Source: Streptomyces sp. SCL15-4 (lineage in GTDB: Bacteria > Actinomycetota > Actinomycetes > Streptomycetales > Streptomycetaceae). Taken from it: a stretch of DNA of 64,000 bases. The notes beneath the pieces are model-generated. The model was not told the origin of the DNA. It saw only the letters and a program-made list of their open reading frames with translations, and did no database searches. A program made the position numbers and the translations under genes. The DNA lies in contig NZ_JAOBTQ010000001.1 of assembly GCF_033366695.1 (NCBI RefSeq), positions 558,001 through 622,000 of the forward strand, in the 5' to 3' direction. The number at the start of each line of letters is the position of its first letter. Positions within the stretch are counted from its first letter, which is position 1. Shown piece by piece: positions 25,981-35,008 of this stretch.

Positions 25981-26574
25981 GGACCTCTCCGAAGTGAACT
26001 GGAAACGTGTGCGAGTTACGGGCATTCGGTTCCGGTGGACCGTACGGCGACGACGTCGGCCCAACTGTGCTGCACGGCCGCGCGTCGGCGCATCAGTCAT
26101 GTGACTGCGGGAGTGACCTGGCCGATCACATCGGAGTGAGTCGAGCAGTAGGTCATGGGCTCGGTGATTCAGGTCGCCGGCCGGCGTGTCCGGGGACGTA
26201 CCGACCGCGTTCGACGCCAGTGGGGCACTCCGGCCCTTCGCCCTGCGACGGCTGCCTGTTCCCGGCCGGTCCGGCAGCATGCGCTCCGGTCCGGCAGAGA
26301 CGCGATCACCGGCAACAGCGGCCGGACGGTGCCGGTAGCCGTACGCCGACGGAGGAACCGACGGCCCGGCACGACCACCGGTGACACACGGGAGCGCACA
26401 TCTCCTCGCCGACCGAGAGAGGGTGTGCACACATCCGTGTGACACGTCCTGCCGGTGTGGCTGGATTGCCCCTGCTCGACACATGCTTCAATGTGCAATG
26501 ATCTGCGCCGATCATACGTCGAACCCATCGTGCCACCGCAACCGCGGCGGCACGCGGACGAGAGGGTGGGTCAC
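25981..26574. other. 594-bp divergent intergenic region before the terpene operon
   Basis: No gene recognised. It holds CAGTCA-TG-TGACTG, a perfect 6+6 inverted repeat (26094-26107), about 115 bp upstream of the first P450 start, a good operator candidate, and GTGTGCACAC (26423-26432) nearer the secreted protein gene. The 12-mer GTCATGTGACTG recurs at 28884. Confidence 0.4.
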
Positions 26575-26931
26575 ATGTTCATCCCCAGGACGAAAACCGG
26601 TGGCGCAGCCGCAGCCGTCATGGCCGCAGCCCTCATCGGCCTCGGTGCCGGGACGGCCGGGGCCACCGGCTGGCCTCCCCTTCAGGAGGGCGGTTATCTG
26701 TACGCGGGCAGCGACGGGACCGGCACGGTGACGACGGTCGACCTCGACGACCTCGGCACATGCCACACCCCGTCGGGGGGTACGTCCCTGTCGGTCCAGA
26801 TCGTCTCCGGCTCCAGCTCCGTGGTGGTCTACTCCGGGACCGGCTGCACCGGTGCCTCGTGGGCCAGCGGCTCGCTCGCGCAGTCCAACCTGCCGTGGGC
26901 GGCGCTCAGCTACCGGGTGGTCCCGGCGTAG
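26575..26931 (+). CDS. Small secreted protein with one likely disulfide
   Basis: 118 aa; ATG at 26575 after GAGAGGG. A Sec signal peptide covers about residues 1-30 (AAAAVMAAALIGLGAGTAGA), leaving an 88-residue domain of beta character with two cysteines (Cys63, Cys91). The spacing and the Gly/Tyr-rich strands recall small gamma-crystallin-like or I36 inhibitor-like proteins, as in the gene at 41927, but similarity is too weak to assign. Confidence 0.7.
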   Translation: MFIPRTKTGGAAAAVMAAALIGLGAGTAGATGWPPLQEGGYLYAGSDGTGTVTTVDLDDLGTCHTPSGGTSLSVQIVSGSSSVVVYSGTGCTGASWASGSLAQSNLPWAALSYRVVPA

Positions 26932-27141
26932 CCACGCCGTCGGCCTGCCCACCGGCGCGTTCCCGGCCGGACGCTGCCACGCCCTTGTAGACCGGGGTGT
27001 TCTTCCGCTCGCTGCGGGGATACACCGGGTGGAGACACGTGTGTTCCGTTCACACATGCGCGGGGCACCACCACAGGTCGGAGGGCGATGGCGGCAAGCG
27101 GCCTGTCCCCCTGCCGCCGTCGGCGGTTCCGCCCTCGCGGG

Positions 27142-28584
27142 TCAGACGGTGATGGTCTTGTACTCCGTGTAGGCGCCGATGCCGACCGCGCCGTACTCGC
27201 GGCCGATTCCGCTGGCCTTGAAGCCGCCGAACGGGCCGTCGAAGGCGACGGAGGCACCGTTGACAGTGAGGGTGCCGGTGCGCACGCGGCGGGCCACGGC
27301 CAGGGCGCGCTCCTCGTCGGCGGACCAGACACCGCCGGAGAGGCCGTACTCGGAGTCGTTGGCGATGCGCACCGCGTCGTCCTCGCCGTCGTAGGCGATG
27401 ACGACCAGGACCGGGCCGAATATCTCCTCCTGCGCGATCCGCATGGAGTTGTCGACGTCCGCGAAGACGGTGGGCGTGACGTAGTTGCCCTTCTCCAGGC
27501 CCTCGGGGATCTGCGGGCCGCCGGTGACCAGGCGGGCGCCTTCCTCGATGCCGAGCCTGATGTAGTCGCGCACGCGCTCCTGCTGGTCCGGGCGGATCAT
27601 CGGGCCGATGAAAGTCCCGGGGTCGCCGGGGTCACCGACCTTCAGCGATTCCACCAACTCCTTCACCGCGGTCACGATCTCTTCGTACCGGCTGCGGGGG
27701 GCCAGGATGCGGGTCTGCGCGATGCACGACTCGCCGTTGTTGAGCAGGGATGCGGACTTCAGGCCCGCGACCGCCTTCCCGAGGTCGGCGTCCGGCAGGA
27801 TGATGGCCGCGGACTTGCCGCCCAGCTCCAGGCTCACCCGCTTCAGCTGCTCGCCCGCGATCGAGGCGATGCGGCGGCCCGCACGTGTCGAGCCGGTGAA
27901 GGCGATCTTGTCGACGTCCTTGTGGGACACGAGGTACTCGCTGGTCTCGCGGTCCGCGGGCAGCACGCTGAGCACACCCTCGGGCAGGCCCACCTGCTCC
28001 AGCAGTTCGGCCAGGAAGCCCATGCTCGGCGAGTTCTCCGGCGACACCTTCAGGATCACGGAGTTCCCGGTCACCAGTGCCGGGATGATTTTGGAGGTGG
28101 CCGACGAGAAGGGTGAGTTCCACGGGATGACCGCGGCCACGACGCCGACCGCCTCTCGGCGCACCACGCTGCGCACCGGGGAGGCCGGGTCGGAGGGGGC
28201 CAGTGTCTCTTCCCACGCGAACTCCTCCGCCGCCTTCAGGTAGGCGTTGGCCTGGCGGGTCAGGCCGGGCTGCCCGGCGCGGGTGAACCAGCCCGCCGAG
28301 CCGTTCTCCCGCGAGATCAGCTCCGCGATCTTCTTGGCGTTCTCCTCGCGCAGTGCGTTGAACCGGCGCAGGACAGCGATCCGCTCGGCCGGCGGGGTCA
28401 GCCGCCACGCGCCCCCGTCGAAGGACTTCCGGGCGGCGGCGACCGCGCGGTCGATGTCCGCCGGCCGCGCCTGGGCGGCGCGGGCGATCACCGACTGGTC
28501 GTGCGGCGAGACGATGTCGAGCAACCGCGGGTCGCTCGGTTCGACCCAGCGACCTCCGATGTAAAGCCGGTCGTAGGTGATCAT
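27142..28584 (-). CDS. NAD(P)-dependent aldehyde dehydrogenase
   Basis: A 480-aa ALDH-superfamily enzyme. ATG at 28584 follows GAGGGGAAG. Visible motifs: IPWNSPF (cofactor and oxyanion region), FTGSTRAGRRI (coenzyme loop), LELGGKSAAI with the general-base Glu, and NNGESCIAQTRI with the catalytic Cys. Length is normal. It would oxidise an aldehyde to the acid; the branch is that of broad-range betaine/aromatic/aliphatic ALDHs and the substrate is open. It stands alone, and an 18-bp box upstream (28646-28663) is shared with the TetR gene at 34172. Confidence 0.92.
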   Translation of the reverse strand: MITYDRLYIGGRWVEPSDPRLLDIVSPHDQSVIARAAQARPADIDRAVAAARKSFDGGAWRLTPPAERIAVLRRFNALREENAKKIAELISRENGSAGWFTRAGQPGLTRQANAYLKAAEEFAWEETLAPSDPASPVRSVVRREAVGVVAAVIPWNSPFSSATSKIIPALVTGNSVILKVSPENSPSMGFLAELLEQVGLPEGVLSVLPADRETSEYLVSHKDVDKIAFTGSTRAGRRIASIAGEQLKRVSLELGGKSAAIILPDADLGKAVAGLKSASLLNNGESCIAQTRILAPRSRYEEIVTAVKELVESLKVGDPGDPGTFIGPMIRPDQQERVRDYIRLGIEEGARLVTGGPQIPEGLEKGNYVTPTVFADVDNSMRIAQEEIFGPVLVVIAYDGEDDAVRIANDSEYGLSGGVWSADEERALAVARRVRTGTLTVNGASVAFDGPFGGFKASGIGREYGAVGIGAYTEYKTITV

Positions 28585-28638
28585 GCGCTTCCCCTCTTCC
28601 CTCTGGCGCGCGTTCGGGGATGGCCTGGACGCGCCACC

Positions 28639-28664
28639 CAAGTGTCACTTGAATGTAGCACTTG
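28639..28664. promoter_or_regulatory. TetR-type operator candidate upstream of the aldehyde dehydrogenase
   Basis: CAAGTG-T-CACTTG (28639-28651) is a perfect 13-bp palindrome, followed by another CACTTG half-site (28659-28664). The overlapping box at 28646-28663 matches 14 of 18 bases of the sequence at 34083-34100 upstream of the TetR gene. It lies 55-80 bp upstream of the ALDH start. Confidence 0.55.
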
Positions 28665-29082
28665 ATTCGGTAAGCGTCTCATAAATGAGCTTGCCGCGCG
28701 CCGCCGGCTCCCACCTCTGCCGGGCAGAGATGACGTCGTTTCAGTCGAATGACCGAGGCCCCTCGGCCGTACCGCCCGCGAGGGCACACGTATCCCCCGG
28801 TCCCGTCTCTTGCGGAACCGCACCCGGGCACCGGGCGCCGCCTGCGGCACGTCACCCGTCCGGCGCTGCCGACGGGACGCACCGTCATGTGACTGATGTG
28901 CCCGGCTTCGCCACCGGCGAGAGTATGTGCGGCCCGAACCGGGTCACGGGACGAAGGCTTCCGAGCCCCCAGCCCGTACGCGGACGCCTCAGCTCCGCAA
29001 GAGAACGACATGTACGTCACCCATTTGATAGGTGACGAGACGCGTGCAAGGGTCACCGGACACGCACGACGGAGGATTTCGG
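28665..29082. other. Intergenic region between ALDH and exported hydrolase
   Basis: No gene seen. It contains the 12-mer GTCATGTGACTG (28884-28895), which also occurs upstream of the terpene operon, and the GGAGG ribosome site of the hydrolase at 29071-29075. Confidence 0.3.
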
Positions 29083-30150
29083 ATGATCAACAGGCGCACT
29101 TTCAGCAAGGCCGTCAGCCTGGGCACCGGCGCGGTCGCCGTGGCACCGACCGGCCTGCGGAGCCAGGCGTCCGCCACGACCGCAACGCGGCAGCCGAGAG
29201 GCGGGACGGCTCCCACCGTGCCCACCGTCACCCCCGGCACCCACACCACCTTCCCCACGCTGAAGCACGTCAAGGCGGGCGTCCTGGACGTCGGTTACGC
29301 CGAACTCGGCCCCCACCACGGCCCGGTCGTCATCTGCCTGCACGGCTGGCCCTACGACATCCACAGCTACGTCGACGTCGCCCCGCTCCTCGCCGGCCTG
29401 GGGTACCGCGTCATCGTTCCCTACCTGCGCGGCCACGGCACCACGCGCTTCCTGTCCAGCCGTACGCCCCGCACCGCCGAGCAGTCCGCGATCGCCCTCG
29501 ACATCATCGCCCTGATGGACGCACTCGAGATCCCCAAAGGGGTTCTGGCCGGCTTCGACTGGGGCTCGCGCACCGCCGGCATCATCGCCGCCCTGTGGCC
29601 CGACCGCGTCAAGGCGCTGGTCTCCACCGGCGGTTACGTCATCACCGACCGCATGGCGCAGCTGAAGCCGGCCGCTCCCGCCGTCGAGCACAACTGGTGG
29701 TACCAGTGGTACTTCGCCACCGAGCGCGGCAAGAAGGCGATGGAGAATCCCGACGAGCGTCTCGCCCTGTGCCGCTATGTGTGGACCCTCGTCTCCCCCA
29801 ACTGGAACTTCGACGACGCCACGTACCAGCGCACCGCCGAGGCCTTCCGCAACCCGGACTACGCCGCCATCGTCCTCTTCAACTACCGCTGGCGCATCGG
29901 CCTCGTCGACGGCGAGCCCCGGTACGACCGTTACGAGCGACGACTCTCCGCCCAGCCCTCCATCGGCGTCCCCACCATCACCCTGGATCCGGCCCTGGAC
30001 CCCTTCACCCCGCCCGGGGACGGCTCCGCCTACCGCAGCCACTTCACCGGCCCCTACGAGCACCGCACCATCGCGGACATCGGCCACAACCTGCCTCAGG
30101 AGGCGCCCACCGTCTTCGCCCAGGCGGTCGTCGACGCCGCCCACCTCTGA
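29083..30150 (+). CDS. Tat-exported alpha/beta hydrolase (epoxide hydrolase/dehalogenase-like)
   Basis: 355 aa; ATG at 29083 after GGAGG. The N-terminus NRRTFSKAVSLGTGAVAV is a twin-arginine signal with an Ala-rich cleavage region near 31, so the enzyme is probably exported folded. The mature part has HGWPYD (oxyanion hole), RGHG, and a nucleophile elbow GFDWGS whose centre is Asp159 rather than Ser. An aspartate nucleophile and late His (DIGHNLPQEAP) are hallmarks of epoxide hydrolases and haloalkane dehalogenases. Substrate unknown. Confidence 0.87.
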   Translation: MINRRTFSKAVSLGTGAVAVAPTGLRSQASATTATRQPRGGTAPTVPTVTPGTHTTFPTLKHVKAGVLDVGYAELGPHHGPVVICLHGWPYDIHSYVDVAPLLAGLGYRVIVPYLRGHGTTRFLSSRTPRTAEQSAIALDIIALMDALEIPKGVLAGFDWGSRTAGIIAALWPDRVKALVSTGGYVITDRMAQLKPAAPAVEHNWWYQWYFATERGKKAMENPDERLALCRYVWTLVSPNWNFDDATYQRTAEAFRNPDYAAIVLFNYRWRIGLVDGEPRYDRYERRLSAQPSIGVPTITLDPALDPFTPPGDGSAYRSHFTGPYEHRTIADIGHNLPQEAPTVFAQAVVDAAHL

Positions 30151-30360
30151 GACGCCGCCCGCCTCCCGGCCACCGGCGACCTTCACCGGGAACTCCTCCT
30201 GGAAGAAGCCGACGTGGGACGCGGGTCACCGCACCGATGCGGGACGCGGTGGCGCGAAGACGACCGGTGGCTCGGAACGGTCATCTCCCCGGCACTGAAC
30301 CCGGGCGCCGGCCAACGGCCACCCGCCACCCCGACCGCATCCGTGAGCTGTTCGCCCCGC

Positions 30361-30405
30361 CGGCTCCGCCCGGCCGTACATCTGGTGTGCGGCCGGGCGG
30401 AGCCG
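30361..30405. terminator. 16-bp perfect hairpin terminator
   Basis: Arms 30361-30376 and 30390-30405 pair perfectly with a 13-nt loop. It lies 210 bp after the exported hydrolase and 204 bp before the first LAL regulator, so it most likely ends the hydrolase transcript. The rest of 30151-30608 holds no gene I can support, only a start-less G/C-biased stretch on the plus strand ending at 30507. Confidence 0.65.
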
Positions 30406-30608
30406 CGGCAGATCGCCGTCGCGCTGCACGCCGGCTGGAACGCCCGCTGCTCCTGGGCCGCCGCCGCGACGCGAACGGCCGGGGGCGCTGCTCCCGGCGT
30501 CCTCTAGACTGCGGTGATCGCATGGGGGTGCACGGGTCCTGGGTGCGGGAACAGGCAGGCCGGCGCAGGGCACCGGGCCTCCGTACGCCGGCCGTTGGAG
30601 GCAGCCCG

Positions 30609-33401
30609 ATGACTGACCCGGACTCGACCGTCTGCCCGGCCACGCCACGGCTGGTCGGACGCGACGCGGACCTGTCGTTCATCCACTCCTTCTTCGGCAA
30701 CGCCGAGGTCCACGGTGCGGCCCTGCTGCTGTCGGGCGAGGCCGGGGTGGGCAAGAGCGCGGTCCTCGACGCGGTGGCGGCGGGCGCCGCACACAAGGGC
30801 GTCCGGGTACTGCGCGCGGCCGGTGTGCAGTTCGAGGCGGACATCAGCTACGCGGGTCTCAACCAGCTCCTCGTGCCGCTCTTCGACGAACTCGACGTCC
30901 TGGACAACCCGCATCGCGACGCCCTGCGGGTAGCCGTCGGCATCGGCGGCGGGCCGGCTCCCGACCGCCTGCTGACCTCCACCGCGGTTCTGCTGCTGCT
31001 CCGGCTGACAGCCGCCGACACGCCGCTGCTGCTCGTCGTGGACGATCTGCCGTGGCTGGACCGGGCGACCAACGCCGTGCTCGGTTTCGTGGCACGGCGG
31101 CTCGTCGGCAGCCGTATCGGCTTCCTCGCGGCCTCCCGTGCGGGCTCCGACAGCTTCTTCGAGTCCAGCGGCCTGACCGAGCACCGGCTGGCACCGCTCG
31201 ATGACGCGGCGTCGGCCGAGCTGCTCGCCCTGGCCCACCCCGATGTCTCCCCCGCGGTCAGGCGCCGTATCGCCGCGGAGGCACGCGGCAACCCCCTGGC
31301 GCTGGTGGAGCTGCCCGTGGCACTCTCCGCCGAGCAGCGCGCGACCCTCGCCGCGGTACCCACCGTGCTGCCCCTGACCGAGCGCCTGCAGGCCATGTTC
31401 GCCTCGCGCGTGGCCGGGCTGCCCGAGCCCAGCCGGGAGCTGCTGCTGATCGCCGCCCTCGACGGCACGGGTGACCTCGCCACGATCGAGGCGGCCGCGG
31501 CCGGCCGGGCCGCCATCGACGATCTGGCCCCCGCCGAACGCAGCCGGCTGGTGACGGTCTCGGCGGACAACCGGCGGCTGTCCTTCCGGCACCCGCTGAT
31601 AGGCTCCGCGGTGGTCGAGCTGGCCACCGCATCCGAACGCAGAAGGACTCACCAGGCGCTCGCCGATGTGCTCGGCGACCAGTTGGAGCGGCGCGCCTGG
31701 CATCTGGGAGAGGCGGCCCGGGGCCCGGACGCGACGGTCGCGGCCCTGCTGGAGGAGGCGGCGCGGCGCCGGCTTCGCCGCGGGGACGCGCTCGGCGCGG
31801 TGACGGCGCTGACCCGGGCCGCCGGGCTCAGCCCCACCGCCGCGGACGAGAGCCGGCGGCTGGCCGAGGCGGCGTACGTGGGCGTGGACTCCAGCGGTGA
31901 ACTGGAGGACGCCTCGCGTCTGCTGGCGGGAGCCCACCTGGCCCATCCCGGTACCGGGCGGCAGTCGCTGCACGCGGCGGCCGCGTCCGCGTTCCTGCTG
32001 ATCAACCGGGACGGCGACATCGACACCGCCTACCGGCTGCTGGTCGGGGCGATCGAGGCCGGTGACCACGGCTACGACGCCTCCGACGAGGCCCTCGTCG
32101 AGGCGCTGCACCTGATGGTGCTGCTGTGCTGGTACGGTGGTGAGCCCGCGCGGTGGCAGCCGCTGCTGACGTTCACGGACCGGCTCACCCCCGAACCGCC
32201 GGAGTTGCTGTGGGTCATCGTGCGTACCTTCGCCGACCCGGCGCGTACAGGCCCCTCCGCGCTGCCCCGGCTGAGGGAGCTGATCGCCACCGTCGGGGAC
32301 GACCCCACCCGGGTGATCCGCATCGGCACCGCCTCGGTCTTCGCCGACCGGCTCGGGGACTTCCGGTTCGCCACCCGCCGGCTGGTGGAACAGGGCCGCG
32401 CCGGCACTTCGCCGGTGCGCCGGCATCTGGGCGCGCTGATGCACCTGGGCCTGGACTACTTCCACCTGGGTCGCTGGGACGACGCCGCGGAGCTGGCCGC
32501 CGAGGGACTCGGCCTGTGCACGGACCACGACTACCGGTTCTTCGCGTGGTACTTCCAGTACGTGCGGGCGGCCGTGGCCGCTGCGCGGGGCGAAGCGGAG
32601 ACCGCCGCCGCGCTGACCGAGGAGATAGTCCGGTGGGCCACGCCCCGCGGGGTCCTCGGCGCACGGTTCTTCGCCTGCCACGCCAGGGCGCTGGCCGCTC
32701 TCGGCAACGGTGACTTCGAGACCGCCTACCGGCACGCCTGCGCGCTCAGCCCGCCCGGAACCGTGGCTCCCTACGTACCGATCGCCATGTGGGGCACGAT
32801 GGACCTGGTCGAGGCGGCTCTGCGGACCGGGCGGGAGCAGGAGGCGGCCGCGCATGCGGCGGCGATGCGCGCGTCCGCGATGGCCGAGCTGTCGCCCCGC
32901 CTGGAACTGCTGGTCGCGGCCTGTGAGGCGCTGACGACTCCCGGCGAGGAGTCCGTCGCCCTGTTCGAGCGGGCACTGGCCCTGCCGGGGCCGGAACGCT
33001 GGCCCTTCGACGCCGCCCGGGTGCGCCTCTTCCACGGCGAACGGCTGCGGCGGCTGCGTGCCACCACGGAGGCCAGGGAGCAGCTGACCCTCGCCATGGA
33101 GGCTTTCCAGCGGCTGGGCGCCAAGCCCTGGATGACGCGTGCGGCGGCCGAACTGCGGGCGAGCGGCCTGTCCGCGCCGGCCTCCGCGCGGCCGGGGTCC
33201 GTGACCCTGACCGCCCAGGAACTCCAGATCGCCACGCTCGCGGCGACGGGGCTGACCAACAAGCAGATCGCGGAGCGGCTGTTCCTGTCCCACCGGACCA
33301 TCGGCACGCACCTCTACCAGATCTATCCCAAACTGGGCATCAGTTCCCGTGCCGCACTGCGGGACGCGCTCTCCGGACTGGACCTCGGCCGGGAGGAGTG
33401 A
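30609..33401 (+). CDS. Large ATP-binding LuxR-family (LAL) regulator 1
   Basis: A 930-aa MalT-like regulator. ATG at 30609. The N-terminal AAA/STAND ATPase has Walker A SGEAGVGKS (42-50) and Walker B LLLVVDDLPWLD. A long TPR-like helical region follows. The C-terminal 65 residues are a LuxR HTH (LTAQELQIATLAATGLTNKQ, IAERLFLSHRTIGTHLYQIY). LALs activate pathway genes, often antibiotic clusters or catabolism, when ligand and ATP bind. Target unknown; a second LAL of like design lies 1.6 kb downstream. Confidence 0.93.
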   Translation: MTDPDSTVCPATPRLVGRDADLSFIHSFFGNAEVHGAALLLSGEAGVGKSAVLDAVAAGAAHKGVRVLRAAGVQFEADISYAGLNQLLVPLFDELDVLDNPHRDALRVAVGIGGGPAPDRLLTSTAVLLLLRLTAADTPLLLVVDDLPWLDRATNAVLGFVARRLVGSRIGFLAASRAGSDSFFESSGLTEHRLAPLDDAASAELLALAHPDVSPAVRRRIAAEARGNPLALVELPVALSAEQRATLAAVPTVLPLTERLQAMFASRVAGLPEPSRELLLIAALDGTGDLATIEAAAAGRAAIDDLAPAERSRLVTVSADNRRLSFRHPLIGSAVVELATASERRRTHQALADVLGDQLERRAWHLGEAARGPDATVAALLEEAARRRLRRGDALGAVTALTRAAGLSPTAADESRRLAEAAYVGVDSSGELEDASRLLAGAHLAHPGTGRQSLHAAAASAFLLINRDGDIDTAYRLLVGAIEAGDHGYDASDEALVEALHLMVLLCWYGGEPARWQPLLTFTDRLTPEPPELLWVIVRTFADPARTGPSALPRLRELIATVGDDPTRVIRIGTASVFADRLGDFRFATRRLVEQGRAGTSPVRRHLGALMHLGLDYFHLGRWDDAAELAAEGLGLCTDHDYRFFAWYFQYVRAAVAAARGEAETAAALTEEIVRWATPRGVLGARFFACHARALAALGNGDFETAYRHACALSPPGTVAPYVPIAMWGTMDLVEAALRTGREQEAAAHAAAMRASAMAELSPRLELLVAACEALTTPGEESVALFERALALPGPERWPFDAARVRLFHGERLRRLRATTEAREQLTLAMEAFQRLGAKPWMTRAAAELRASGLSAPASARPGSVTLTAQELQIATLAATGLTNKQIAERLFLSHRTIGTHLYQIYPKLGISSRAALRDALSGLDLGREE

Positions 33402-33561
33402 CGAGGGGTGGGAAGCGCCGACCGCATGGCGTTCACTCAGTCATTCGACGTATGCCGGGTCCGTGGGTGCCGCGCACAGTTGGTGCGGAGCGACTCCTCC
33501 GGAGCCTTCTCCTGCGGTGGCCGTCCCTGAGCCGCCGACGGCGGCGTGAAAGGAAGACCGG

Positions 33562-34050
33562 ATGCCCGACGCCTCCGACAGCGACCCGGACATCCACTGG
33601 CCGTCGGGTTTCTCGCCCGAGCAGGCCCACAGTTTCTGCCAGGCCCAGGCCGTTGTGCACGCGCCGCCCGCCACGGCCTTCGCCCTGCTGGCCGATGTGC
33701 CGAGGTGGCCGGAGTGGGTTCCGGGCATCACCGAGGCGCGGGCCGGTCCGCTCGCCAGGACGTACGAGGTGCTGTTCCACGGGCAGCGGTTCGAGGTCTT
33801 CATGGGGGAGCGGGTGGCGCCCCGTCGGCTCGGCTGGTCGGGGGTGGGCGCGGGGGTGCAGGTGTACCAGGCATGGCTGCTCACCGCTGTCGCGGAGGGC
33901 ACTCACGCGGTGGTCGCGAACGTAGTCCGCGGTCCCGCCGCGGAGTCCCTCGCCGCGTTGCCCCCCGTGTGGAAGCAGCACCTGAACACCCTCTGGGTGG
34001 CACAGCTCAAACGGCTCTCCGAGAACGCGCCGGACGGGGGTGGCGGGTAG
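33562..34050 (+). CDS. SRPBCC (START/polyketide cyclase-like) family protein
   Basis: A 162-aa protein starting at ATG 33562 after AAAGGAAG. The pattern VVHAPPATAFALLADVPRWP, EWVPGITEAR is the beginning of the helix-grip ligand-binding fold, and LYxAWLL-type strands follow (VYQAWLLTAVAEGTHAVVAN). Such proteins bind hydrophobic small molecules or act as aromatases/cyclases or lipid carriers. It sits between a LAL and a TetR gene; whether they work together is unknown. Confidence 0.75.
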   Translation: MPDASDSDPDIHWPSGFSPEQAHSFCQAQAVVHAPPATAFALLADVPRWPEWVPGITEARAGPLARTYEVLFHGQRFEVFMGERVAPRRLGWSGVGAGVQVYQAWLLTAVAEGTHAVVANVVRGPAAESLAALPPVWKQHLNTLWVAQLKRLSENAPDGGGG

Positions 34051-34082
34051 CGACCGAGAATGCCACTCTCCCAGCTATATGT

Positions 34083-34100
34083 CACTTCAAAGTGGCGCTT
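34083..34100. promoter_or_regulatory. Putative TetR operator (matches box upstream of ALDH)
   Basis: CACTTCAAAGTGGCGCTT: contains the inverted repeat CACTT-CA-AAGTG and agrees at 14 of 18 positions with 28646-28663. It lies 72-89 bp before the TetR start, a fitting place for autoregulation. Confidence 0.45.
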
Positions 34101-34159
34101 CCTGGGCAATTATGCACACACATGAGTCGGTAGCCGCCTGAGATTCCACATAGCACGGG

Positions 34160-34171
34160 TACACTCGTGCT
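34160..34171 (+). promoter_or_regulatory. -10 box placing the transcript start at the TetR GTG (leaderless)
   Basis: TACACT at 34160-34165 lies 7 nt before the GTG at 34172, and no ribosome site precedes that GTG. Transcription from this box would begin at or next to the start codon, giving a leaderless mRNA, common in Streptomyces. The -35 region is weak. Confidence 0.4.
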
Positions 34172-34714
34172 GTGAGAGCCGACGCAGCACGCAACCTCGA
34201 AACCGTCCTGACCACCGGCGCGCGCATGCTCGCCGCCGACCCGGGTGCGAGCATCGCGAGCATCGCCGCCGAGGCCGGTGTGGACCGGCGCACCGTCTAC
34301 CGCCGCTTCGCCTCCCGTGAGGACCTCCTCGCCGCCATCTACGAAGCCCGGCTGACGGCCATCGAGAAGGCCATCGAGGACGCCCGGTTGCGGGAGGCAC
34401 CCGTGGCCGTGGCCCTGCACCGCTACGTCGAGAACATCATCGCCGTCAACCGCACCTGGCCCGTGGACCTCGCCCGCATGCTCGCCGAGGAGCACGTGCG
34501 CGCACGCCGTGACGCGGCCGTCCGCGAGGTGGACGCCTTCCTCGAACGGGCCGCCGACGAGGGGCTTCTGCGGCCCGGCCTTCCGGAGGGATGGGCGAGC
34601 GCGCTCCTGCCGGACCTCATGCACCTGGTGTCCCGGCAGCGGCCCGAACTGAGCCCCGGCCAGGCGGCGGACGTCGTCGTCGACACGCTGCTGCACGGCC
34701 TCGGCGCCTCCTGA
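34172..34714 (+). CDS. TetR/AcrR-family transcriptional regulator
   Basis: 180 aa. The N-terminal helix-turn-helix is clear: LTTGARMLAADPGASIASIA, AEAGVDRRTVYRRFASREDL. The rest is an all-helical ligand/dimer domain with no readable ligand. TetR regulators usually repress a neighbour or themselves. A shared 18-bp box links it to the aldehyde dehydrogenase 6 kb away (inference). It is probably translated from a leaderless mRNA. Confidence 0.9.
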   Translation: MRADAARNLETVLTTGARMLAADPGASIASIAAEAGVDRRTVYRRFASREDLLAAIYEARLTAIEKAIEDARLREAPVAVALHRYVENIIAVNRTWPVDLARMLAEEHVRARRDAAVREVDAFLERAADEGLLRPGLPEGWASALLPDLMHLVSRQRPELSPGQAADVVVDTLLHGLGAS

Positions 34715-34799
34715 CCGGGCGGCGGTCCCCCAGCGGTCCGGGTGTTGCCGCCGGCCTTCCGTGTGGGCACGGAAGAACACACATGACACCGACTCAAAC

Positions 34800-34862
34800 G
34801 TGTCGAAACCCCCGCCCCGGACCGGCACGACATGTCCGGCCGTACCCGGTGTCGAAATCCCC
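34800..34862 (+). repeat. Direct repeat upstream of LAL regulator 2
   Basis: GTGTCGAAACCCCC (34800-34813) and GTGTCGAAATCCCC (34849-34862) differ at one of 14 bases and start 49 bp apart, close to five helical turns. They lie 147-209 bp before the LAL start and could be binding sites for a regulator acting on this gene. Confidence 0.4.
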
Positions 34863-35008
34863 TGAAGACCTCTAGTCTTTCGCGTGAGGTCGGCACACGG
34901 CGGGGGGTGGTCGGCCGCCACCGGGGCGAGGAGGAATGCGCGCCACGTGTGAGCGACGACCACAACGTGTGAGCCGGTCCCGTCCGGCGGGGAAGGAAGT
35001 GGGGGACC

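Noticed and set aside
30214..30507. 97-codon frame between the Tat hydrolase and LAL 1
   Set aside because: It contains a 16-bp perfect terminator hairpin and switches composition midway; no domain or ribosome site.
28896..30608. Upstream extension of the LAL regulator frame
   Set aside because: The frame is open across the hydrolase gene in another phase, but the translated part is Arg/Pro-rich nonsense. The real LAL start is ATG 30609.
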